From contig MBPM02000040.1 of the NCBI GenBank assembly GCA_001695595.3, positions 496,001-560,000 on the forward strand: a DNA stretch of 64,000 bases. Direction: 5' to 3'. Of the stretch, positions 53,184-61,989 are shown one piece after another. The stretch is from Plasmopara viticola. Lineage: Eukaryota > Oomycota > Peronosporomycetes > Peronosporales > Peronosporaceae. The stretch's first letter is position 1. Every line of letters begins with the position of its first letter. The position numbers were made by a program, and so were the translations under genes. The notes beneath the pieces were generated by a model. The model was not told the origin of the DNA. It saw nothing but the letters and a program-made list of their open reading frames with translations, and made no database searches.

Positions 53184-53300
53184 ATGGCGTCGCACTCTCT
53201 TTCGAACGTCGTGCTCCGATTTGAGCAGGTATATTCTAATACCTTAGCAGCATGGACATGCGATGACCATCTGCTAAAAGAGTTCAGTGATCAAATTTAA
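53184..53300 (+). CDS. 38-codon small ORF in the CRN gap, copy 9
   Basis: Same 117-base frame with one conservative change in the last codon (Leu to Ile). It points toward the end of CRN copy J. The equivalent place upstream of J (about 56380) has AGAGCG where the start ATGGCG would be. Confidence 0.35.
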   Translation: MASHSLSNVVLRFEQVYSNTLAAWTCDDHLLKEFSDQI

Positions 53301-53495
53301 TTGGCTAAGCTAAAAAAATCACATGCAACTGTTCGAACTTCGTATGCATGTCGTCTTCAAACTTGCAGGAGTGCGCAAGTAAAATTTCGCACTTGATGAA
53401 TTTGTGTGTGCGTATCAACTACAACGCCTATTAACGATTATCGTCGAGGACTTGCTGGGCATTTTGCAACCTTTGAGAACGATGAATTGTCTCTT

Positions 53496-55892
53496 TTACG
53501 ATTTTTCAAAGAAGTCTACTTCGACTTTTGAGATGATCACTTCTAATTCCTTCGATAACACAGGGTCCTCCCAAATACCAAAAATGCGCGCCCGATTCGA
53601 CGGTGTTGATAGATCCAGCAAAATCAGTTCATGAATAAATGGATAGCCCAGAGCTGGCACCGACACCGACTTTCGCGTGTCGAACTTATCTGATAGCGTC
53701 TTGTTGTACTTCGTTGCGCACACCACCAGCACGTTTAAGCGCTTTTGCATATCTCGACACCCCGGAAACATGCGGTTAAAGACATCACATTCCTTCCTCA
53801 AGTGAGCTTCACAGAACTCGGTTGATTTGAAATTTTTCACTGCAAGACCAAGCGTCAGGATCACGTCACCAGTATGTGTCATCAACAACGCATCACTTGA
53901 TGACGATTTTGAAAGCGGCTTCAAACAAATACTTGTCGCCATATTTTGACGCATATCTGCTTCAATAATCTGCAGCAACAGCGGCCACGCACTTGGGTCA
54001 GCCGTCGGCGAATCAAGTTTCGGATGCTTCTGTCCTTTAGCTGTTATCTTCGGAATTGGTCGAGTGTCGTCAGCGAATGATACGTGACTGCACGTCCCAA
54101 AAGCTTGACTCTGATTGAAGTACTCAGGCAAACCGTCTGTTAGTCTTCGAACAGAACTGAACATTTCTTGAAATCGTTTGAGGCAAATCCACTCAAACAC
54201 GGTAGAATTCTCGATCGAGAAGTTGTCGCCTGCAATTGCATGGATGTAGTCTTGGAATGGCAACAAGTATTGCAAAATAAGCTGAAGTATAAATGGCGTC
54301 GCATAAAGCTTCGCCTGCTCCACCGTTCCTTCCCATGCAATGCAGCAGTTGTTGGCAATAATATCCAGCGAGATCTGTCCTTCACCAACATACTCTACTT
54401 GTCTTGTGAGGTCTGCACATATTCCACGGGTTATTATATCCAGCAAATTCGACACGTGCTCTCTGTATTTTTTCAATTCGCCGTAAAACAGCGTCCAATC
54501 TTCTATGTCGACTGGTTGGTTGTACTCCATGAGTTCTGAAAACGATCGACACGTTTCAAACGCCATCAGCAATGTACGTGGATGGCCACACGTCTGTTGA
54601 AAAAGATGCTGCACAACGTCATCAAGTTGAGAGCCATCCAACCCACATACTTCTTTGATCGTCTTGTTTTTCACATTATCGACAAACGTTTCCTCCATAA
54701 TTGTCTTGATCGCTTCGGGTCGAAGGAGGTGGATACTCAGTCGAGAAAAGGTGAAAGGGCTCTGCATGATTTGCGCCTGGGCGGGTCTCATCCTCACATA
54801 GCTGAGAAAAGACCCACGCCCAAGGAACACGAAGAAAACATTTTTCATCATAAACCACTTACCAACAATATTAAGGCAGAACTTCATGAAGTGCTCGCGA
54901 CTGTCCAAATAACCCAAATTGTCTGCCTCAAACGCAGCACCAATCTCATCCAGCACAATAAACAGCGGCCCGACTTCGTCTGTCAAGTCTTCTAGAAAGG
55001 TTGCCACGTCTTGTGGTGGATTTGAGAGAATACCAGGTGGCTTCTCAAACATCTCACATAGCTTCATAATCAACCGACGAACCATTACTGCATCGAGGGA
55101 CGGCTCCAATAGGTCACCACGGTTAAATATGATATGAACGGTGCGGCATGCACCAAGAGTTTTCTGAAAATCGTCTTGACCAGCACCCTTCCAAGATACG
55201 CGGCACTTTTGTATGTAATGATTTCCAAATGATGATTTGCCCATACCAACGACGTTGTCGGCAATGGGAATAACCCAATGGGGCCCACTGTCCTTCACTG
55301 CTCTATAATAATTTCGTCGGTGGATGCCTTGCAGCTGCTGTACTGCAAGATCGCGATTGACGAAAAACATTCTGTTATTCGCGAGTGAATAGACTGGTTC
55401 GACTTCAGACTTCCAAACCCATTTTAATCCATGATATCCAGCAATACTTTGCGTAACCTTGGCTCTCTTGGAAAGAGGTTCGGTCTGATATGGGATACTG
55501 ATGCCGGTTGCATGCGGAGGCGATGCAGTCGGCGGCTCATCGAGTGGCACCGCCACCAGCACATTCACAGGGCCATTTCCTGCCGCTTCCTCAGCTTCAT
55601 CGACTTCAATCATGTCCTTGTCAGACAAATTGACGAGTCGAAGCTTCGCTCGCGCAGCACCCAAATGTGTCAAACCACTGATGTCACTCACACCTTTGAC
55701 CGCATTTTCAGTCAGCCATGTGGCGCCCTTCATGGCCAAATACAGCTGCACTTGATCGGCATCGCACGAGATTGTGCGGGATTTCTCTTTCTTGATGGCT
55801 TTCTTCAAGTCATCAACCGTGTCGCTCTCCTCCACCCGCACAGAGAACGCGCTTTCAGCCGCTCCAACCACCGCACAGAACAGCTTTACCAT
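53496..55892 (-). CDS. CRN copy J, full-length Crinkler-type effector (798 codons)
   Basis: The only uninterrupted full-length copy. The header runs from MVKLFCAVVG at 1 through the LxLFLAK-like VQLYLAMKG at 48-56, [10 protein letters not shown] at 59-68 and VNVLVAVP at 109-116. This closely follows the canonical CRN header, including the acidic stretch (DEAEEAAGNGP) before it. A P-loop-like VVGMGKSS lies at 214-221 and a Walker B-like LFIVLDEIG at 310-318, so the centre is probably a P-loop NTPase as in many CRNs. The C-terminal 250 residues are conserved in all copies, but I cannot assign them firmly; a degenerate nuclease fold is possible. CRNs act inside host plant cells, usually in the nucleus. 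No intron is evident. Confidence 0.9.
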   Translation of the reverse strand: MVKLFCAVVGAAESAFSVRVEESDTVDDLKKAIKKEKSRTISCDADQVQLYLAMKGATWLTENAVKGVSDISGLTHLGAARAKLRLVNLSDKDMIEVDEAEEAAGNGPVNVLVAVPLDEPPTASPPHATGISIPYQTEPLSKRAKVTQSIAGYHGLKWVWKSEVEPVYSLANNRMFFVNRDLAVQQLQGIHRRNYYRAVKDSGPHWVIPIADNVVGMGKSSFGNHYIQKCRVSWKGAGQDDFQKTLGACRTVHIIFNRGDLLEPSLDAVMVRRLIMKLCEMFEKPPGILSNPPQDVATFLEDLTDEVGPLFIVLDEIGAAFEADNLGYLDSREHFMKFCLNIVGKWFMMKNVFFVFLGRGSFLSYVRMRPAQAQIMQSPFTFSRLSIHLLRPEAIKTIMEETFVDNVKNKTIKEVCGLDGSQLDDVVQHLFQQTCGHPRTLLMAFETCRSFSELMEYNQPVDIEDWTLFYGELKKYREHVSNLLDIITRGICADLTRQVEYVGEGQISLDIIANNCCIAWEGTVEQAKLYATPFILQLILQYLLPFQDYIHAIAGDNFSIENSTVFEWICLKRFQEMFSSVRRLTDGLPEYFNQSQAFGTCSHVSFADDTRPIPKITAKGQKHPKLDSPTADPSAWPLLLQIIEADMRQNMATSICLKPLSKSSSSDALLMTHTGDVILTLGLAVKNFKSTEFCEAHLRKECDVFNRMFPGCRDMQKRLNVLVVCATKYNKTLSDKFDTRKSVSVPALGYPFIHELILLDLSTPSNRARIFGIWEDPVLSKELEVIISKVEVDFFEKS

Positions 55893-55982
55893 CCTTCTTT
55901 TCGTTTTTTGACTGATGAATTCAGGGTTCTATTTGAATGATGGTTTTCGACTAAAATCTCGGTTCTCAAACCGGTTCCTAAC

Positions 55983-56160
55983 GATACCGGAATTGGTCAG
56001 TAGTTTAATACCAGTACGACATTACTCAGTGAGATTTTATAAGTGCGATGAAAAACTGATCAGGTTAATCAGCGCGAATATGATGCTAGACTTAAATTCA
56101 TGTCAATGTGCTAGTATTTCGTCATCGTGGAAGATTACAGTGTACGACACTTGCTGACTA
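55983..56160. promoter_or_regulatory. Diverged upstream region of CRN copy J
   Basis: The palindrome has decayed to GATACCGGAATT (55983-55994), and the stem-loop to TCATCGTGGAAGATTAC near 56120. Homology to the other upstream regions continues, with deletions, to about 56410, the right edge of the array. Confidence 0.45.
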
Positions 56161-56427
56161 ATGTATGTGAGCAATTTAAGTTGAGGCCTTTTGAATCTGC
56201 TCGGCACCTTCGTTCACTCTGTCGTTACTTTCTTACACGTCGCCCACTGCATACGCAGCCCACAGCTCAAATTATTTGCCGTGCTGACGCTTATCTTCAA
56301 TTTTTGAGCCCAACTCTGACATCGGTCGGCCCCTATGTGACACTGTAGCAGGCGAATGTTGGTGTGAGTTGGCAAGAGCGTCGCACTCCCTTTCGACGGC
56401 GTGTCGGATCCACGCCGAAGTTGCGTG

Positions 56428-56667
56428 ATGGTCAATGACCCTTCTGGTCTGGAGCATTTGGACGAGCTGGCAGAGAGCGTAGGAGAAAAATTTCATCCTG
56501 TGTGCGCAGCTGAGATCTACGAAGACTATCACCGCCAGGTGCGGATCTAATCACGTATGGGTCATTCGGCCGATGTTATTCAGCGTGAGCTCGACCAACG
56601 CTTTGAGCCAGTTCGAGTTGTCCTAGACGCCGTCGCAGCTTTGAATCAGAAAGCTCTACAAGAATGA
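56428..56667 (+). pseudogene. Remnant of an unrecognised gene at the array edge
   Basis: An 80-codon frame starting MVNDPSGLEHLDELAESVGE, with one in-frame TAA at 56548-56550 after YHRQVRI, then MGHSADVIQRELDQRF to a TGA. Both halves have the composition of a soluble helical protein and share a frame, so the TAA probably broke one gene. I do not recognise the family. Confidence 0.45.
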
Positions 56668-56763
56668 AGAGGACCAAAGTACTCAAGTACCTGCGAAAGT
56701 TGGGATGATAAAGTGGGTAGTCAATTACGAGTCGATAGAGCGATAATTATAACAGAAATGCCC

Positions 56764-58245
56764 TCAAGTGAGAATCATGGGGTAGAGCAGGAAGCCCGTC
56801 AGTAGCAGGATCGACGCCACACTGTAGACGAGCATCTTGGCAATTATTCGGCAAGCTACAACGTCGGCAGGTTGCAAGTCGCCGTGCTCAATGTGGCGTT
56901 GAGCCAATACAGCTGCCATTTCGCGAGCTTGACGCTCAGCCGTGTCACGTTGCTCCGACACGGCTTCAGCATGAACGTGGCGACGACGAAGTGCCTCTCG
57001 CACGGGCTCTTCGTGCCATACAGGAAGAATGGTCGTTGGTGGCTGTGCGTCACTACAATTGCTGTCAACGTCCGACTTTTCTTCCTCGTCATTGCCAAAT
57101 GCGTGTGCAATGCCTTTTTCGGCTTCTTTTGCAGCTTCTTCCGTCAGCTCTGGCACTACTAAACTCGCAACGTATGCAGCGTCTTCCCGCCGACGCACCT
57201 CTTTCTCCTCTTCTTCCGCGGCAAAGACGTCGAGAATACGTGAATCTTACTGAGCAAGGCTGGGTCACCACCCATCTTGAGCAGCACCTCCTTCTCGATT
57301 CGCGCCGAGCGATAGCCACTCTTCTTTTCAGCAAAAGTTTGAATAGATGTTTGATGTTCGCGTGACGCTTGTAAAACGGGGGACGATGAAGGCATGAACT
57401 CGACTATGACGCTTGAGGCGCGTTCATGCTTGTAACGGGCGTACCTGGTGCCGACGACGGCATGGACTCCGTGTCAACACTCCAGCGCATGTCCGTTGCC
57501 GAAGACGAAGGCGAGTACGAATGCTTTTCTTTAATCTTTCCATCGGTCAGAAACCCGTCTCTTGCATTGCGGTCGTTTACCGTCACGGCTTCTTTCTTTT
57601 GCTGCGTGCTCGAGCGTCGTATCTCCTCGCATTCAAGCGTGTGCAATAGATTCGTGGCCAGCTCCGTCAGGAAAATAGAAGCTTCAGGAGACGCAGCCAG
57701 TTAACAAGCACTGGAAAGGCACTCAATGGTACTCGAGACAATCCGACGCCCATCGTCGCAGGCGAAAACGTCCACTACGGACTGTAGCATTAAAAACAAT
57801 TGTTGCGTAGCTGCTTTCGATTCTGGCGTACCACAAGCCTGTGCCACCTTGGCTGCTGTGGCAACAGTGTTCAGCACTACATCGCGACCGTTGTGTGAGC
57901 TAGCGGCCTGTACAAATTCGTCTCGCAGTCGCTTGGAAGTCAATCCAAGCTGCTGACCACAGTGGGCGCCAAACACACTGAATGCGTTGGAAAGGGCGGT
58001 AGCGAAGAGCCGAGTCAGGTCGCGCGCACGTTGTGGGGTGGGCATCTTGAGACGACCCCAAAGCAAAAAGCTCAAAACAGTTAGATTCACCACAGACCCG
58101 GCCAGGCGCGTGGCCACCGAGTTCACAAGCGACTCATCCACCTTGTTCGTCGCCCACCTGCTCATAGCATTCATGGAGTGAGAGGTTAGCACAGAGTAAG
58201 CTACAATGCTCAGGAAGTAACGCACAGCACAGCATCCACGATCAT
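56764..58245 (-). pseudogene. Broken gene for a conserved-looking membrane protein of unknown function
   Basis: Coding pieces run in order: 57701-58245 (SRWATNKVDESLVNS, then a membrane-like VVNLTVLSFLLWGRL), 57404-57703 (LECEEIRRSS, low-complexity Ser/Pro), 57159-57395 (RSARIEKEVLLKMGGDPALL) and 56764-57198 (acidic EEEEKEVRRRED, coiled-coil-like ERQAREMAAVLAQR, C-terminal membrane helix VYSVASILLLTGFLLYP). An in-frame TAA at 57701-57703 and frame shifts near 57420, 57240 and probably 58228 break it. The proposed start at 58245 depends on the last shift. The start lies 128 bp from a divergent gene. Function is not recognised. Confidence 0.5.
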
Positions 58246-58373
58246 CTCCGCCACGTCCCGATAAAGTATGAGAAGCGTTGATTTGATCCGTGCAATTTAC
58301 AAAATAACGGCTTCGAAGTCGCTTTCGAAAGTTTGGTGCCCTGTCTCGGTTAAGTGCTGGGTTTTGAGTGACT

Positions 58374-58942
58374 ATGGCGACGCGGGGTGTGAACGGCGCG
58401 GCGAGCGGGACGCTGAACGAGCGCTTTATCAGGTGCGAGGGGTGTCGCGTGAATGTGCCGAAGGAGGACATGCTAGCACGGTGTGTGGTCGTCCGTACGA
58501 GGCTGTGGTAACGGCAGATGGCAAGGGGATGGATGTGGCGACCGTGGCATTTACAGGGAAAGTGACTATAGAGCAGCAAGCAAAGCGAAAGCGTTGGACA
58601 GTACTGGAATCGAAACGTGGTCGGACATATATTCATAACACGGAGACGGGGGAGAATCGATGGGACAAGCCGGCGGATCTGGAGGCTGATGCGGTTGACG
58701 ACGCTTTTGGTACGCAAGATTGGCCAATTCGATACTTGTGAATTAGGATTGACGAAGGTATTGCTATAGTGCCGTTTAAAAATGACGCAATTAAAAAAGC
58801 AGTGCTACGCGAGCAAATGAAGCTGGAGGCAACAAAGATGGGTGTTCCTACGTATGTGGTGGCGGCCTCGCAGCAACAGTTACAGCAAGAGGACAAAGCC
58901 GATGACCCGTTCACTCAAATGGTATATCGTAGTGGCGAGTAA
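58374..58942 (+). pseudogene. WW-domain protein with N-terminal zinc-finger-like motif, broken
   Basis: The start MATRGVNGAASG is followed by a CEGC motif (residues 21-24; RCEGCRVNVPKEDML), which looks like half of a zinc finger. After a frame shift between about 58460 and 58509 the second frame carries a WW domain: RWTVLESKRGRTYIHNTETG, then ENRWDKP. These domains bind proline-rich peptides. An in-frame TGA (58739-58741) interrupts the part that continues IVPFKNDAIKKAVLREQ to a stop at 58942. A possible 43-base intron (GTAAGT...TTCTAG) at 58939-58981 would extend it to 59090. It is divergent from the preceding gene. Confidence 0.5.
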
Positions 58943-59090
58943 GTCTATGAGCATAAGCCAAGTGAAATCCGACGGTTCTAGCTCCGAGAAGACGGAATTG
59001 CCCAAGCGAGTTGTAGGACATGACGATGGGGCAGGGCAGCAACAATTGCAGGAGACAGCCGTAGATGGTGGCAAGTGTGTAACCATGTGA

Positions 59091-60273
59091 TCGTCTTGTG
59101 GCCGCAAGTGTGGATATGCACAGCCTGCACATCAATTTATTATTGCGAGCTTTTGCCTGTTTTCCAAGTTAAAGTTGTCATGACGCCGTCTTTGCGTCTG
59201 GCAAGAAAGACTCCACGTCAAGTAGCGAGCGGCTTGCTCTGTGTACCAAGCTCTTTAGTTTTGCGTTGATTTATAAAATAGAATGCGCACCTTAATTAAT
59301 TCCTTACTGTCTAACCCGATGTGATTGCAAGGGGTACGCGAAGGTTTCGGCTTTCTCTTTTAACCTAATCAGCGTTTAGCATAGCTAATGTTATATCGCT
59401 GTTATTACAAGCTCTTGTGCCCCATTCTGACTGCTTTGAACCTCTTCGGATCAAATTATCATGCGATTTTGCATGTTTAACTAGGGAAGCCATAGCCATT
59501 AGCCACTAATACGCCTTCGGTTTTATCCGAGACCAATACGCAGGGACTTCGCAGTGATAAAGATTTCACTGGATTCAGTTCCCTTTTCTGATACGCAGGA
59601 GCCTCTACACCATGTACCGCTCTGGCGCAGACCCCTCGTAATTCACATTTACAATCGCTGAGTATCAAACGCTTATGAGACCTTGACATCTCGCTTCCAG
59701 ATAGCGTAGTGACCGGTAATAAACTCTGCATTTGCGGGAAAATGCAATACTATAATTCAACTCGTCTTTTTTCAGATCGTGCGGAAAATCATTGCATATG
59801 TTCTCACGAATGTATGTGTTAGTTTGATCGTGTACTATAGATGATAGTCTTGCTGCGCTCAAATCATCGTAAGCTTGAGGATAACTGTTATGAGACCAGC
59901 ACTCATCCCGAGAGCAATACACGTGACTTCATTTTACATTAAAGTCCCTATCTATGATTTCGTCGGCCATAAAGACACCATGGATCGCACGCCGAAGCCG
60001 CGATCATCTTGTGATGCAAACTCGGTGAAACCATATTTATTGTTGCCCCGTCGACGCACGGGTGTGCCCATATCAAGCCTGAATTACAGCACGCAGAGCT
60101 TAAGTCTCAGCAGATGTAAATACAAGGATTTTAAACACAAAATCGTTGCTGCGTTCAGACAAGGAGTCAAAAGACGCACATTACCTGGAAGAGCTCAACC
60201 CAATTTAATTAAAATGGGGGTACCAGAAATTTGCGTCCCCGGTTACGCAGACTTTTGTCGGAATCATCGCCAC
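59091..60273. other. Gene-poor stretch
   Basis: No recognisable gene. Short frames on - (59477-59731 and 59665-59922) and on + (59875 onward) have no motifs I can place. Confidence 0.4.
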
Positions 60274-60663
60274 ATGACCAACATAAACAAAGGTATGATT
60301 GCGTTGGCTCTGTTACTTTTGATTCAAGAAGCTGGAAGCACTGCAACAGACAACAACTTCTTCTTAAGAAAACATGCGCGCGTTATGCTTTAGAGTTATA
60401 CAAGCATGTGGAACCCCGGTAATAATTTTGATGATCAAGGTCGATTGTACGATATAGTCGAGCGCTTTACGGGTCAAAAGTACCAATTAAACGTGGTATC
60501 ATCGATTAAATTAAACGTTTCGATCAAGTCGAAAGTGCCGATTAGAACGTGGTATTATGTCTTGAATGAAAAAAAAACCTACTCAAATCCTGTGTGTGTA
60601 TTTGATCTTAGACAAGACAGATGTGCAATAGCATCCTTAGCCATCAAAAACTGGAGGAACTAA
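60274..60663 (+). pseudogene. Possible secreted-protein remnant with signal peptide
   Basis: From the ATG at 60274 the frame gives a basic-then-hydrophobic start (KGMIALALLLLIQEAGSTA) typical of a signal peptide, then a short polar stretch and NFFLRKHA. FFLR sits where an RXLR motif would lie in an oomycete effector but lacks the first Arg. A TAG at 60391-60393 stops it. The same frame reopens at 60406 for 85 codons (DDQGRLYDIVERFTGQ). The frame is also open upstream to 59875, so the start is uncertain. Confidence 0.25.
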
Positions 60664-61839
60664 AGTGCTGTCAAATTTTGTGATGCAGCGTCCAACAAGC
60701 AATCTCGACCAGCATTAAGCTCGAAAGCAAACAGCCGATCAAATCCTCTTAAAACTAGCAAAACTTACAAACCCGAAGGACAGCGAAAAAAAACGCGCGA
60801 TTAGATAGCACTTTCGTCGTAAACATTTTCTGGCAGTACTACAGACGGTCGGAATACCAGAACGTGTACATTATTCCGAGCTTAAGAGGAAGAGCGGAAT
60901 ACAGCAGGAATGGAAGCATACTGAAGGGGTGGACCGGGCACGTTCGGAGTGGATGGGCTTGGTTGTATAGTAAAATTCTAAGTGACTCGATGTTGACGAG
61001 ACAGGGCTGCCTGTTGATTCGTTGCAGTCATATAATGGGAATGGTGAACGTGGTCTCATTATAGAGCTGGCGCCATCCGAGGGATCTAAAACAAGACGTT
61101 CGAATTTTTTTTCTTACACTTAGGTCGTCCAGGGTCAAGGAGATTTTTTCAAGAGGCCACGATGCACTTCTACTGTTTCCGCCTGTTTTAGGAGCATAGA
61201 TCGGCATGTAAGACAATGTATGGAATTTGAAATGAGAAAGCGCACACAGAGCTCCAACACACTGATTACTCTGTAGTGTACATTGCGATGGACAAAAAAT
61301 CAGTTTCCGCTTTGGTCTCATAAAAGAATGGAGAGCGTTCGGTATGAGTTGATCTACCTAACGGATTTCTAGTGGCCAAGGTGTGTGAATGAATAATCGC
61401 TTAGTGAATTCCTTAAATCTGAGATTTTTTTTCATGTGTGCGCTGGTGGGGAGCAACGTAATTTTGCTGAGAAATTCGAAAGAAGCGAATCGACACCAAG
61501 GACCTCAAACTACGTATTATTTTGATGGCAAACAATGCAGTAATGAAGACGGTATGAGATATTCGAAATTGCCAAGCATTTTTAATGAAGTATTTATTGC
61601 AAGTATTTTCTTCGCTAGTGCTTATGTCTCAAAACTGTGACCAAGCGTCCATATTGAATTTTTGACGAAGGTATTAACGGCAGTTGAATTTCTAAGCAAC
61701 GCTAATGGCCAGCAAATTGCCTTGTAATGACTCAAGGCTTTGCTAAACGAAGCGAATTTTGACTCAGGACAGCAAATGAATATAGTACACTGACGAGGAC
61801 TGTATGTGCTACGCTTCATGATTTAAAAACATCGGACGA
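60664..61839. other. Gene-poor stretch
   Basis: Short A/T-rich runs and small frames only. The longest, 61389-61640 on +, has no motif that I can support. Confidence 0.4.
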
Positions 61840-61989
61840 AGTGTGTTAAGTAGAAAGTAAAAACCGAAGTGAAAATATTTATCTTGACCAATGAACGGCT
61901 ACCATATGTGATCACTAACTGTAACGTACCTGTAAATACTGTGAAGTCATCCACCTATTCAACATGCATTCAGCGGTGTAATTGTAACA
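61840..61989 (-). repeat. 3' LTR of the right-flank Copia element
   Basis: The reverse complement begins TGTTACAATTACACC directly after GTGAGTGGGTA and matches the LTR at 1591-1740. The outer limit is approximate. Confidence 0.6.

Noticed and set aside
9640..55892. Regular repeats read as a CRISPR-like or satellite array
   Set aside because: The units are 3.3-kb gene duplications with coding content, not short repeats with spacers.
58939..58981. 43-base intron (GTAAGT to TTCTAG) in the WW-domain gene
   Set aside because: Splice ends look right, but the length is short for an oomycete intron and there is no transcript evidence. It is mentioned only as a possibility.
61389..61640. 83-codon frame with a hydrophobic stretch, considered as an RXLR-type effector
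   Set aside because: The hydrophobic part is not at the N-terminus in a convincing signal-peptide form and no RXLR/EER motif follows.
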